Origin: Pseudonocardia sp. CNS-004
GTDB lineage: Bacteria > Actinomycetota > Actinomycetes > Mycobacteriales > Pseudonocardiaceae
DNA: 64,000 nt
Direction: 5' to 3'
Assembly (NCBI GenBank): GCA_001942185.1
Contig: MKJV01000087.1
Span: 22,083 to 86,082 of the forward strand
Position numbers and translations under genes: made by a program. Within the stretch, counting starts at the first letter, position 1, and each line of letters starts with the position of its first letter. The notes below the pieces were generated by a model. That model was not told where the DNA came from. It ran no database searches and saw only the letters and a program-made list of their open reading frames with translations. Shown here in pieces: positions 1-9,189 of the stretch.

Positions 1-486
1 CGCGGACTAGAGCCCGGCGAGTGTCGTGATCGCCGGAAATGGTGCCGGGACGACAGGACTGTCGTCCCGCCACCGCTGTCGACGATCGACGCGCACATGA
101 TCGGCGCGAGTGGTGCCAGAGCGACACATCCGGCGCTCTCGGACCACTTCCGGTGATCGCACCCCCGGCTGGCCGGCGGCACCCGGGTGGAGACCGGGAA
201 GCGGTGCTGGCCTGGCCGGCGGACCCGGCAACGACTGATCGTTGCGAGATCGTGCCGCCGCTCGGGCGCGGCGGCGCTTGTCGGACCGATCACGCGGCCT
301 TGATCGGTCCGAGATGGCATTGGGCGCCCGGCCGAGGACGATCCCGCGCCGATCGGATCAATCACGGCGTTCCGCGACGCGTCGGTCCGACAGCTGATGT
401 CGAGACCGCGGTGGTGGCTCCGTCCCAGAGCCGGATGCGGCCGCCGTGGCCGCACCGGAGACCCGCCGACCGGAAGGACAGCCGCC
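1..486. other. No gene recognised at left edge
   Basis: No reading frame here resembles a protein family I know, and the open frames on both strands look like GC-rich shadows. The only clear structure is a perfect inverted repeat at 281-312, listed separately. A Shine-Dalgarno-like AAGGACAG just before 487 belongs to the next gene. Confidence 0.5.
281..312. repeat. Perfect 12-bp inverted repeat
   Basis: TCGGACCGATCA (281-292) is followed by an 8-nt spacer and its exact reverse complement TGATCGGTCCGA (301-312). No T-run follows on either strand, so an intrinsic terminator is not well supported. An operator or transcript hairpin about 175 nt upstream of the gene at 487 are the alternatives. 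Confidence 0.6.
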
Positions 487-960
487 ATGGCCACCGCCGA
501 CGACCTCGACCGCGCCACCGACTCGCAGTGGGACTGGGTCGCCGAACACACCCGCACGTACCTCGCGTCGGGCGGCACCGAAGGCCACGAGAACAACGGC
601 GTGCGCACCCTCGTGCTCGCCACGACCGGCCGCCGGACCGGCACGCCCCGCCGCACCTGCCTGATCTACGGAACGTCGGGCGACGAGTACGTCGTCGTCG
701 CCTCCAAGGGCGGCGCCGACGAGGACCCGTCGTGGTTCGCGAACCTCGTGGCGGAGCCCGGCGTCGGAGTGCAGGTCGGCACGCGCAGGTTCACGGCACG
801 CGCCCGCGTGGCGTCCGCGGCCGAGCGCGCGCAGCTCTGGCCCCGGATGGTGGGAATCTTCCCGCTCTACGCCGAGTACGCGCAGAAGACCGGACGCGAG
901 ATCCCGGTCGTCCTGCTCACCCCGCTGGACCGACCGCGAGCCTCGTCCGAGGCCATCTAG
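487..960 (+). CDS. Nitroreductase/quinone reductase family protein (F420-type, DUF385)
   Basis: The 157-residue product has the compact split-barrel layout of the actinobacterial deazaflavin (F420)-dependent nitroreductase family. The N-terminal half carries TLVLATTGRRTGTPRR, the usual TTGRKSG-like loop, then the strand LIYGTSGDEYVVVASKGG and DPSWFANLVAEP, all typical of this family. Such proteins transfer hydride from reduced F420 to quinones or nitro compounds; the substrate here is unknown. The start at 487 is chosen because it has a purine-rich site upstream and matches the family N-terminus; an upstream in-frame ATG at 397 would add 30 Arg-rich residues. It stands alone, followed by a small hairpin. 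Confidence 0.85.
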   Translation: MATADDLDRATDSQWDWVAEHTRTYLASGGTEGHENNGVRTLVLATTGRRTGTPRRTCLIYGTSGDEYVVVASKGGADEDPSWFANLVAEPGVGVQVGTRRFTARARVASAAERAQLWPRMVGIFPLYAEYAQKTGREIPVVLLTPLDRPRASSEAI

Positions 961-972
961 GCCAATAGCCCA

Positions 973-992
973 CACGGACACCCGAGTCCGTG
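973..992 (+). terminator. Possible hairpin terminator
   Basis: CACGGAC (973-979) and GTCCGTG (986-992) form a 7-bp stem with a 6-nt loop 12 nt after the stop of the nitroreductase-family gene. There is no U-tract, so termination is only a suggestion from position. Confidence 0.35.
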
Positions 993-1075
993 GTCGATTG
1001 ATACATGCCCACTTCCCGGGTCTGCTCACTAGCGTCCCCATGCGGATCAGATGCCACGCCGAAGTGGGAGAGGCG

Positions 1076-2352
1076 ATGTCGCGCACCAGTCGTATCCAAG
1101 GGCTCCGGGACCTGTCCGTCGAGGCCCGCCGCAAGACCGTCGCGGAGGCGGCCGGGCTCGACGCGGACGGTCTCGCCGCCTTCGCGCCCGAGCGGGGGAT
1201 CGGGGCCGGGCTGGCCGACCACATGATCGAGAACGTGGTCGGGGTCATCGGCGTGCCGCTGGGGGTGGCGACCAACTTCGTCGTCAACGGCCGCGAGGTG
1301 CTGGTGCCGATGGCCACCGAGGAGGCCTCGGTGGTCGCGGCGGCGTCGAACTCGGCGAAGGTCGCCCGGATCCACGGGGCTTCGCCACCTCGTCGACCGA
1401 CCCGATCATGCAGGCTCAGGTGCAGATCATCGGGGTGCGCGACCCCGAGGCCGGACGGCTGCGGCTGCTCGAGGCCCGCCAGGAGCTCATCGAGCTCGCC
1501 AACGCCCAGGACCCGAAGCTGGTGGAGTTCGGCGGCGGGGTGCGCGACATCGCCGTGCGCGTCGTCGAGGCGCGCGCGGGCACCTACGTGGTGGCCCACC
1601 TGCAGGTCGACGTCCGGGACGCGATGGGGGCGAACGCGGTCAACACCATGGCCGAGGCCGTCGCCGACCGCGCCGGGCAGATCGCCGGCGGGCGGACGCT
1701 GCTGCGGATCCTGACCAACAAGGCCGACCTGCGGCTGTCGCGGGCCAGGGCGGTCTTCGACGCCGACGCGCTCGGCGGGGACGCCGTCGTCGACGACATC
1801 GTGCACGCAGCGGCGCTGGCCGAGGCCGACCCGTACCGGGCGGCCACGCACAACAAGGGGATCATGAACGGGATCACCGCGGTCGTGCTCGCCACCGGCA
1901 ACGACACCCGCGCCGTCGAGGCGGGCGCGCACTCCCACGCGATCTCCCCCTCGGGGCGCTACACCTCGATGTCGCGGTTCGAGAAGGACGCCGACGGCAA
2001 CGTGGTCGGCACCCTGGAACTGCCGATGCCGGTCGGCCTCGTCGGCGGCGCCACCAAGGTGCACCCGGCGGCACAGGCCGCCGTCGGGCTGCTGGACGTG
2101 CGCACGGCGGCCGAGCTCGCCGAGATCATCGTCGCGGTCGGGCTCGCGCAGAACTTCGGTGCGGTGCGCGCGCTGGCCACCGAGGGCATCCAGCGCGGGC
2201 ACATGTCGCTGCACGCCCGCAACATCGCCTCCACCGTCGGCGCCACCGCCGAGGAGGTGCCCGCCGTCGTCGCCCGGCTCATCGCCGACAAGGCGGTCCG
2301 CGCCGACCACGCCGAACGCGTGCTCGCCGAGCTCCGCGCCGAGAACGCGTGA
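1076..2352 (+). CDS. mvaA: Class II hydroxymethylglutaryl-CoA reductase (frameshifted)
   Basis: Interconverts mevalonate and HMG-CoA; class II enzymes often run in the mevalonate-oxidising direction. Restoring one missing G in the GGGG run near 1376 gives about 425 residues, close to the 428 of the Pseudomonas mevalonii enzyme. Catalytic residues fall where expected: Glu52 in MIENVVG, Lys261 in NKGIMNG, Asp277 in ATGND and His380 in LHARNIA. The N-terminal part (1076-1375) and the rest (1376-2352) lie in different frames but join exactly at IHGGFATSSTDP. The start has GGGAGAGG upstream. The stop overlaps the start of the lyase gene, so the two are co-transcribed. The frameshift is probably a sequencing error. 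Confidence 0.9.
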
Positions 2353-3276
2353 ACCACTACGGGGTGGAACCGCTGCCCGGCCTGCCCAGCAGCGTCACCA
2401 TCTGCGAGGTCGGGCCGCGCGACGGGCTGCAGAACGAGGACGGGATCGTCCCGACCGAGGTCAAGGTCGAGTTCGTCGAGCGCCTGGTGGACGCGGGCCA
2501 CACCGTCGTCGAGACCACCAGCATGGTGCACCCGGAGTGGGTACCGCAGCTCGCCGACGCCGAGGAGGTGCTGCGGCGGCTCGACCGGGCGCCGGGCGTG
2601 CGCTACCCCGTGCTCGTGCCGAACCGGCGCGGGCTCGAACGGGCCGTCGACCTCGGCGTCACCGACATCGCGGTCTTCGGCTCGGCCACCGAGAGCTTCG
2701 CCAAGGCCAACCTCAACCGCTCGGTGGCGACTCGCTGGAGATGTTCGCCCCCGTCGTCGCCCGCGCCCGCGAGTCCGGCATGCGCGTGCGGGGTTACCTG
2801 TCGATGTGCTGGGGCGACCCGTGGGAGGGCCACGTCCCCATCCCCCAGGTCGTCTCCGTCGCGTCCCGGCTCATCGGGCTGGGCTGCACCGAGCTGAGCC
2901 TCGGCGACACCATCGGTGTCGCCACCCCGGGCCGCGTGGGCGCCCTCCTCGACGCGCTCCTGGCCGCCGGCGTCCCGATCGACCGCATCGCCGTGCACTT
3001 CCACGACACCTACGGCCAGGCCCTCTCCAACACCCTCGTCGCACTGCAGCACGGGGTCACCACCATCGACTCCTCCGCGGGCGGGCTCGGCGGCTGCCCG
3101 TACGCGGGGTCCGCCACCGGGAACCTGGCCACCGAGGACCTGCTCTGGCAGCTCGGCGGTCTCGGCATCCGCACCGGCGTCGACCTGGCCAAGCTCGCCG
3201 AGACCAGCGCCTGGCTGGCGGGCGAGCTCGGCGCCCGAGCCCGTCGCGCACCGCGCAGGCCCTGGCCCGGGGCTGA
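2349..3276 (+). CDS. mvaB: Hydroxymethylglutaryl-CoA lyase (two frameshifts)
   Basis: Cleaves HMG-CoA to acetoacetate and acetyl-CoA. The N-terminus has the family signature VGPRDGLQNE (substrate and metal binding), the middle has SLGDTIGVATP and HFHDTYGQ (metal-binding His), and the C-terminus has the catalytic cysteine in GGLGGCPYAGSATGN. Single missing bases near 2732 (NRSVA/DSLEMF) and near 3231 (GELG/RPSPSR) split it into three frames; repaired it is about 309 residues, normal for the family. The GTG start at 2349 overlaps the mvaA stop (GTGA). Together with mvaA this is the arrangement of the P. mevalonii mevalonate catabolic operon. Confidence 0.88.
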
Positions 3277-3277
3277 C

Positions 3278-3303
3278 AACACTTCAGTAATCACTCAAGT
3301 GTT
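3278..3303. promoter_or_regulatory. Large imperfect palindrome upstream of the RuBisCO operon
   Basis: AACACTTCAGT (3278-3288), a 4-nt centre AATC, and ACTCAAGTGTT (3293-3303) form an 11-bp dyad with one mismatch. It is AT-rich compared with its surroundings and starts just after the mvaB stop, 52 nt before the likely rbcL start. This fits an operator better than a terminator. The LysR protein encoded downstream (CbbR) is a candidate ligand, but the spacing is not the classic T-N11-A, so the assignment is inference. Confidence 0.6.
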
Positions 3304-3354
3304 CGCGGCGAAGTCTCGATGGACATCGAGGTTCACGCACCCGACCCTCGATGC

Positions 3355-4784
3355 ATGACGGACCGGTGGAACGCAGGAGTCATCCCCTACGCCGAGATGG
3401 GTTACTGGCAGCCCGACTACGTCCCGAAGGACACGGACGTGCTGTGCGCCTTCCGGATCACGCCGCAGGACGGGGTGCCACCGGAGGAGGCGGGCGCCGC
3501 GGTGGCGGGCGAGTCGAGCACCGCGACCTGGACGGTCGTGTGGACCGACCGCCTCACCGCCTACGACCACTACCAGGCCAAGTGCTACAAGGTGGAGGCC
3601 GTGCCGGGCACGCCGGGGCAGTACATCGCCTGGATCGCCTACGAGCTCGACCTGTTCGAGGAGGGCTCGATCGCGAACCTCACGAGCTCGATCATCGGCA
3701 ACGTGTTCGGGTTCAAGCCGCTCAAGGCGCTGCGGCTGGAGGACATGCGGATCCCCACCCAGTACGTGAAGACGTTCCAGGGTCCGGCGCACGGGGTCGT
3801 CATCGAGCGCGAGTACCTGAACAAGTACGGCCGCCCGTTGCTCGGCGCGACCACCAAGCCGAAGCTCGGCCTGTCGGCCCGCAACTACGGCCGCGTCGTG
3901 TACGAGGCGCTGCGCGGTGGCCTGGACTTCACCAAGGACGACGAGAACATCAACTCGCAGCCGTTCATGCGCTGGCGCGACCGGTTCCTGTACTGCATGG
4001 AGGCGGTCAACCGCGCGCAGGCGGCCACCGGCGAGATCAAGGGGCACTACCTCAACGTCACCGCCGGGACGATGGAGCAGATGTACGAGCGGGCGGACTT
4101 CGCCAAGGAGCTCGGCTCGGTGGTCGTGATGATCGACCTGACGGTCGGCTACACCGCGATCCAGTCGATGGCCAACTGGGCGCGGGCCAACGGGGTGCTC
4201 CTGCACCTGCACCGCGCGGGCCACGGCACCTACACGCGGCAGAAGACCCACGGCGTGAGCTTCCGGGTGATCGCCAAGTGGATGCGCCTGGCCGGGGTGG
4301 ACCACATCCACGCCGGGACGGTCGTCGGGAAGCTGGAAGGCGACCCGAACACCACCGCGGGCTTCTACGACACGCTGCGTCTGGACCGGGTGCCCGCCGA
4401 CCCGGTGAAGGGCCTGTACTTCGACCAGGAGTGGGCGTCGATGCCCGCGGTGATGCCCGTGGCGTCCGGCGGCATCCACGCAGGCCAGATGCACCAGCTG
4501 ATCCACCACCTCGGCGAGGACGTGGTCCTGCAGTTCGGCGGCGGCACGATCGGGCACCCGATGGGCATCGCGGCGGGCGCCGAGGCGAACCGGGTCGCCC
4601 TGGAAGCGATGATCAAGCGCGCAACGAGGGTCTCGACTACTACGCCGAGGGCGAGGCCATCCTGCGCAAGGCCGCCTCGCGCAACCGCGCGCTGGACATG
4701 GCCCTGGCCACCTGGGGCGACATCACCTTCGACTACGAGTCCACCGACACCCCCGACGTCGTCGCGACGCCGACGACCGTCTGA
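3355..4784 (+). CDS. rbcL: Ribulose-1,5-bisphosphate carboxylase large subunit, red type (frameshifted)
   Basis: Fixes CO2 onto ribulose bisphosphate. The sequence is form I of the red (IC/ID) lineage, with KVEAVPGTPGQYIAWIAYEL and EGSIANLTSSIIGNVFGFK near the N-terminus. Active-site segments are present: TTKPKLGLS, the carbamylated lysine in GGLDFTKDDEN, HLHRAGHGTYTR and the loop-6 motif GKLEGDP. A single missing G near 4617 moves the last 55 residues (ARNEGLDYYAEG to the C-terminus) into another frame; repaired length is about 476. I chose ATG 3355 (MTDRWNAGVIPY) by family alignment; an in-frame ATG at 3319 would add 12 residues. It leads the rbcL-rbcS-cbbX-cbbR-cbbP operon. Confidence 0.95.
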
Positions 4785-4795
4785 GGAGGAAGACC

Positions 4796-5220
4796 ATGCG
4801 CATCACCCAGGGCACCTTCTCCTACCTGCCCGAGCTCACCGACGAGGAGATCACCAACAGATCGGGTACTGCCTGGACAACGGCTGGCCGCTGTCGGTGG
4901 AGTTCACCGACGACCCGCACCCCCGCAACACCTACTGGGAGATGTGGGGCCTGCCGATGTTCGACCTGCGCGACCCGGCCGGGGTCCTGCTCGAGGTCAA
5001 CGCCTGCCGCAAGGCCCACCCGGACGTCTACATCCGGCTCACCGCCTACGACGCGCGGCTCGGCCGCCAGACCACCGCGCTCTCGTTCATCGTGCAACGC
5101 CCCGCCGAGGAGCCCGGGTTCCGCCTCGAACGGCAGGAGATGGGCGACCGGCGGATCCACTACACGACCCACGCCTACGCGACCGACCGTCCCGCCGGGG
5201 ACCGCTACCGGGAGCGCTGA
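4796..5220 (+). CDS. rbcS: Ribulose-1,5-bisphosphate carboxylase small subunit (frameshifted)
   Basis: Small subunit of red-type RuBisCO, about 141 residues. It starts MRITQGTFSYLPELTDEEI with a strong GAGGAGGAAGACC ribosome site 11 nt after rbcL. The conserved core EFTDDPHPRNTYWEMWGLPMF follows. One missing C near 4860 (ITN/QIGYCLDNGW) separates the first 21 residues from the rest. The C-terminal extension RLERQEMGDRRIHYTTHAYA is typical of red-type small subunits. The next gene begins within a few bases. Confidence 0.93.
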
Positions 5221-5223
5221 CCC

Positions 5224-6185
5224 GTGGCCGGCACCCCGTTCGGGTACCGCGAGCCGGACGCCGAGGACACCGTCGACCACCTTCCCGCCGACGCCACGGT
5301 CGACCTGGCGGCGGCCGGCGGGACGCGGGCGTCGACGACGTGCTGGAGTCGCTGAACACGGAGCTGGTCGGCCTGTCGCCGGTGAAGACCCGCATCGAGG
5401 AGATCGCCTCCCTGCTGCTGGTCGACCGGATGCGGGAGCGGTACGGGATCACCGCGCGGCGCCCGACCCTGCACATGTGCTTCACCGGCAACCCCGGCAC
5501 CGGCAAGACCACGGTGGCGCTGCGGATGGCCGACCTGCTGCACCGGCTCGGCTACCTGCGCCGCGGCCACCTGGTCAGCGTCACCCGCGACGACCTCGTC
5601 GGCGAGTACGTCGGGCACACCGCGCCGAAGACGAAGGACGTCATCAAACGGGCGATGGGCGGCGTGCTGTTCATCGACGAGGCCTACTACCTCTACAAGG
5701 TGGAGAACGACCGGGACTACGGCTCCGAGTCGATCGAGATCCTGCTGCAGGTGATGGAGGCGAACCGCGACGACCTCGTCGTCGTCCTGGCCGGCTACGC
5801 CGACAAGATGGACGTCTTCTTCGCGGCGAACCCGGGCATGCAGAGCCGCATCGCCCACCACATCACGTTCCCGGACTACACGGTCGCCGAGCTCGAGGAG
5901 ATCGCGGTCCTGATGACCGGCGAGCTGGCCTACCGGCTCTCCGACGAGGCCCGCCAGGTCCTGCGCCGCTACCTGGAGCGGCGGGTCGGACAACCGTGGT
6001 TCGCCAACGCGCGCAGCGTCCGCAACGCGATGGAGCGGGCCCGGTTGCGCCAGGCGCGTAGGCTCGTCGGCCAGGACGATCCGCGGGTCGGCCTGGAGGC
6101 CCTGACCACCATCGAGGCGTCGGACCTGCTGGCGAGCCGCGTGTTCTCCGACGACGCCGACACGAAGACGGTGCGCTCGGCATGA
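5224..6185 (+). CDS. cbbX: CbbX, red-type RuBisCO activase (frameshifted)
   Basis: AAA+ ATPase that remodels inhibited red-type RuBisCO by pulling on the large-subunit C-terminus. Walker A is GNPGTGKTT, Walker B is VLFIDEAYYLY, and the pore-loop region around SVTRDDLVGEYVGHTAPKTK fits CbbX. The first 33 codons from GTG 5224 (AGTPFGYREPD...) are in one frame and the rest (DAGVDDVLESLNTELVGLSP onward) in another; one missing G in the GGG run near 5322 explains this. Repaired length is about 320 residues. Position directly after rbcS is the normal one in red-type operons. Confidence 0.93.
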
Positions 6186-6207
6186 CGGGGACGGACCGGA
6201 CCACCGG

Positions 6208-7090
6208 ATGACCACCAACGCGAGGCTGCGCGCGCTGGTCGAGCTGGCCGAGGCCGGCTCGGTCCGCGGTGCTGCCGAGCGTCTGGTCGTCACCGAGTCG
6301 TCCGTGTCCTCGGCCGTCAGCGCGCTGAGCGCCGAGGTGGGCACCCCGCTCGTCACCCGCCACGGCCGCGGCGTCCGCCTGACCCCGCGGGGAACGCTAC
6401 GCCGAGTACGCGCGCCGCATACTCGGCATGCACACCGAGGCCACCCTCGCCGCGCTCGCGGAGGCCGACCCGGAGCACGGGGCGGTCCGGATCGCCGCGG
6501 TCACCACCGCGGGCGAGTTCCTGATCCCGGACCTGCTCGCCTCGTTCCGCGCGAAGCACCCCGGCGTCGTGCTGCGGGTGGAGGTCGCGCCGCGGGGACG
6601 CGTGTGGCCCATGCTGGTGCGCCACGAGGTGGACCTCGCCATCGCCGGACGGCCACCGGAGGAGCAGTTCCCCGCACGGGTGCGGGCCGTCGCCCCGAAC
6701 CAGCTGGTCGTGGTCGGCCCGCCCGACGAACGTGCCGGCTTCGACCCGGCGCGGGCCACCTGGCTGCTGCGCGAGCCGGAGTCGGGGATGCGCGCCACGT
6801 GCGCGGCGCTACTGGAGCGCCTGGACGTCACCCCGCAGCAGATGACGCTCGGTTCCAACGGCGCCGTCATCGCCGCGGCCGCGGCCGGGCTCGGGGTCAC
6901 GCTGGTGTCGCGGCTGGCGGTCCGCCGCGAGCTGGACGCCGGCACGCTCGTCGAGCTGGAGCTGCCCGGCGTCCCGCTCGACCGCCCGTGGCACGTCGTC
7001 AGCCAGCCGGACCCGACGCCGTCCACCCGGCTGCTGGTCGAACACCTGCTCGCGGTGCCGGAGCTCGGCTGGCGAGAACCCCGCCGCTGA
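6208..7090 (+). CDS. cbbR: LysR-family regulator of the cbb operon (frameshifted)
   Basis: The N-terminal winged helix-turn-helix reads RALVELAEAGSVRGAAERL and VTESSVSSAVSALSAEVGTPL, followed by RLTP, as in LysR proteins. The effector domain (from about residue 85) includes GAVRIAAVTTAGEFLIPDLL and LGVTLVSRLAVRREL. A net +1 (or -2) shift in the GGGG run at 6389-6392 splits the two domains; repaired length is about 294. CbbR proteins sense Calvin-cycle metabolites or NADPH and activate cbb genes. Here the gene is co-directional inside the operon, 22 nt after cbbX, rather than divergent from it. Confidence 0.85.
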
Positions 7091-7105
7091 GCTCCCCCCG
7101 CCGGC

Positions 7106-7119
7106 CCCCCGCGCGGGGG
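7106..7119. repeat. GC palindrome between cbbR and cbbP
   Basis: CCCCCGCGCGGGGG is a perfect 14-bp palindrome 16 nt after the cbbR stop. It could form a strong RNA hairpin that attenuates read-through into cbbP, but no U-tract follows. Confidence 0.35.
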
Positions 7120-7189
7120 ATGTCCCCTCCCGCCGCGGCGGCAGCCTCAGGGACGACGCCGCACCGCCGACCGACGACGGAGGCACGAC

Positions 7190-8059
7190 ATGTCACGCAC
7201 CCACCCCATCGTCTCGGTCACCGGCTCGTCCGGTGCCGGCACCACCTCGGTGATGCGCACGTTCCAGCAGATCTTCCGACGGGAGGGGGTGAACGCCGCG
7301 TACGTCGAGGGCGACAGCTTCCACCGCTACGACCGCGCCGGGATGAAGGCGGCGATGGCCGAGGCGCACACCCGCGGCGACCACACCTTCAGCCACTTCG
7401 GCCCCGAGTCGAACCTGTTCGACCAGCTGGAGGAGCTCTTCCGCACCTACGGGGAGACCGGAACCGGGAAGGTCCGCCGGTACCTCCACGACGACGTCGA
7501 GGCCGCGCCGTACGGCCAGGAGCCCGGCACGTTCACCCCGTGGGAGAGCCTCCCCGACGACACCGACCTGCTGTTCTACGAGGGCCTGCACGGGGCCGTC
7601 GTCACCGACGACGTCGACATCGCCGGGCACGCGGACCTGCGGATCGGCGTGGTCCCGGTGCTCAACCTCGAGTGGATCCAGAAGCTGCACCGGGACAAGG
7701 TGACGCGCGGCTACTCGGCCGAGGCGGTGACCGAGACGATCCTGCGCCGGATGCCGGACTACGTGAACTACATGTGCCCGCAGTTCTCCCACACCGACGT
7801 GAACTTCCAGCGGGTGCCCGTCGTCGACACCTCGAACCCGTTCATCGCCCGCACGATCCCGGCGGCCGACGAGTCGATGCTGATCATCCGGTTCCGCGAC
7901 CCGCACGGCATCGACTTCCCCTACCTGCTGGCGATGCTGCACGACTCGTTCATGTCGCGCCCGAACACGATCGTGTGCCCCGGCGGGAAGATGGACCTCG
8001 CCATGCAGCTGATCTTCACACCGATGATCCTGCGCCTGACGTCCGCCTCACGGGCCTGA
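7190..8059 (+). CDS. cbbP: Phosphoribulokinase
   Basis: Phosphorylates ribulose-5-phosphate to the RuBisCO substrate. The 289-residue protein is of the bacterial (class I) length. The P-loop region is SVTGSSGAGTTSVMRTF (residues about 8-24). EGDSFHRYDR and FEGLH-like LFYEGLHGAVV contain the family's substrate and metal-binding residues. The frame is intact, unlike the rest of the operon. The gap to cbbR is 99 nt with a GGAGGCACGAC ribosome site. It ends convergently, overlapping the CDF gene by 12 nt. Confidence 0.95.
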   Translation: MSRTHPIVSVTGSSGAGTTSVMRTFQQIFRREGVNAAYVEGDSFHRYDRAGMKAAMAEAHTRGDHTFSHFGPESNLFDQLEELFRTYGETGTGKVRRYLHDDVEAAPYGQEPGTFTPWESLPDDTDLLFYEGLHGAVVTDDVDIAGHADLRIGVVPVLNLEWIQKLHRDKVTRGYSAEAVTETILRRMPDYVNYMCPQFSHTDVNFQRVPVVDTSNPFIARTIPAADESMLIIRFRDPHGIDFPYLLAMLHDSFMSRPNTIVCPGGKMDLAMQLIFTPMILRLTSASRA

Positions 8060-8971
8060 GCGCTGGTCGCAGCGTTCCTCGTGCCCGGCGTGGGAACGCT
8101 GCTCCACCTGCAGCGTGCTGTGGGCCAGCCCGAACCGCTCCCGCAGCACGTGGGCCGCGCGGTCGAGGACCGAACCGTCGCCGCACGGCCCGTGGCCGCC
8201 CTCGTCCACCACGACGTGGGCGGACACGGTGGGCTTGCGGTCGTTGATCGCCCAGACGTGCAGGTCGTGCACGTCGTGGACGCCGGGTACGCCGCGGAGC
8301 GCGTCCTGCACCTCGTCCACGTCGATGTGCTTCGGCGCTCCCTCCAGCAGGACGTGCCCGACCTCGCGCAGCAGCCCGATCGTGCGCGGCACGATCAGGG
8401 CGGCGATGAACAGCGACGCCACCGTGTCGGCGTAGGGCCAGCCCGTGGTGAGCAGCACCACCGCGGCCACCAGCACCCCCACCGATCCGAGCGCGTCACC
8501 CAGGACGTGCAGCGCCGCGCCCCGCATGTTCATGTTCTGCCGGTCGCCGCCCGCGAGCACCAGCAACGAGACGATGTTGCCCGCGAGCCCGAGCGCACCG
8601 ATGACCAGAAGCGGCATGCCGGGGATCTCGGCCGGCTCGAACAGCCGGTTGACGCCCTCGTACGCGACCCACCCGACCACGGCGATCAGCGCGATGCCGT
8701 TCAGGCCCGCGACCAGCACCTCCACCCGGCCCAGACCGTAGGTCCGGCGGGTGCTCGCCGGCCGCGCGGCCAGCACGGAGGCCACCAGCGCCGCCGCCAG
8801 CGCACCCGCGTCGGTGAGCAGGTGGCCCAGGTCGGCGAGCAGCGCCAGCGACCCGGTGAGCGCGGCGCCGACCGCGCCCAGCACGGCCGCCCCGAGCGTG
8901 ACGGCCAGCGCGATGCCCAGCCGCCTCCGGTCGCCCTCGGGCGAATGCCCGTGGCCGTGGCCGTGGCCCAT
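8048..8971 (-). CDS. Cation diffusion facilitator (Zn/Co/Cd efflux)
   Basis: A 307-residue CDF transporter of the CzcD/ZitB type. After a His-rich start (MGHGHGHGHSPEGDRRR) come about six membrane segments; the metal-site motifs are LADLGHLLTDAG in TM2 and LHVLGDALGSVG in TM5 (HxxxD type). The C-terminal cytoplasmic domain has VHDVHDLHVWAIN, typical of the metal-sensing fold. I chose ATG 8971 because GGAGGG lies just upstream; in-frame ATGs at 9004 and 9016 are possible. A palindrome about 40 nt upstream suggests metal-responsive control. Confidence 0.9.
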   Translation of the reverse strand: MGHGHGHGHSPEGDRRRLGIALAVTLGAAVLGAVGAALTGSLALLADLGHLLTDAGALAAALVASVLAARPASTRRTYGLGRVEVLVAGLNGIALIAVVGWVAYEGVNRLFEPAEIPGMPLLVIGALGLAGNIVSLLVLAGGDRQNMNMRGAALHVLGDALGSVGVLVAAVVLLTTGWPYADTVASLFIAALIVPRTIGLLREVGHVLLEGAPKHIDVDEVQDALRGVPGVHDVHDLHVWAINDRKPTVSAHVVVDEGGHGPCGDGSVLDRAAHVLRERFGLAHSTLQVEQRSHAGHEERCDQRSGP

Positions 8972-9008
8972 CGAAGCCCTCCGATCGCGTCCTACCCGAT
9001 CCATAGAA

Positions 9009-9028
9009 ACATGCATACTTCTGCATGT
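9009..9028. promoter_or_regulatory. Palindromic operator upstream of the CDF gene
   Basis: ACATGCA (9009-9015), a 6-nt spacer and TGCATGT (9022-9028) form a perfect 7-bp dyad 38 nt upstream of the CDF start. The size and position fit an ArsR/SmtB- or MerR-type metal regulator site. No such regulator gene lies next to it. Confidence 0.55.
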
Positions 9029-9189
9029 CTAGCTCGATCGCTGGCGTCGGCAGTGTGTGTGACCGGACGAACCCGCCGAAATGGCACCCAGCGCTGTTCG
9101 ATCTTCACGCAACCACGCTCAGTGCGATCTCGATCCCCGTGCCGTGCGGACGGGAGTCCGAACACGGCGGCATCTGCGCCCCTCTCGCG

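Noticed and set aside
358..2310. 650-codon open frame on the minus strand
   Set aside because: It is antisense to the F420-type gene and mvaA, has no family features and is explained by third-position GC bias. The same holds for other long antisense frames, for example over 12042-15394 and 28365-30782.
8972..9016. Longer CDF start at 9016
   Set aside because: That ATG lies inside the palindromic operator and lacks a ribosome site, whereas 8971 has GGAGGG at good spacing.
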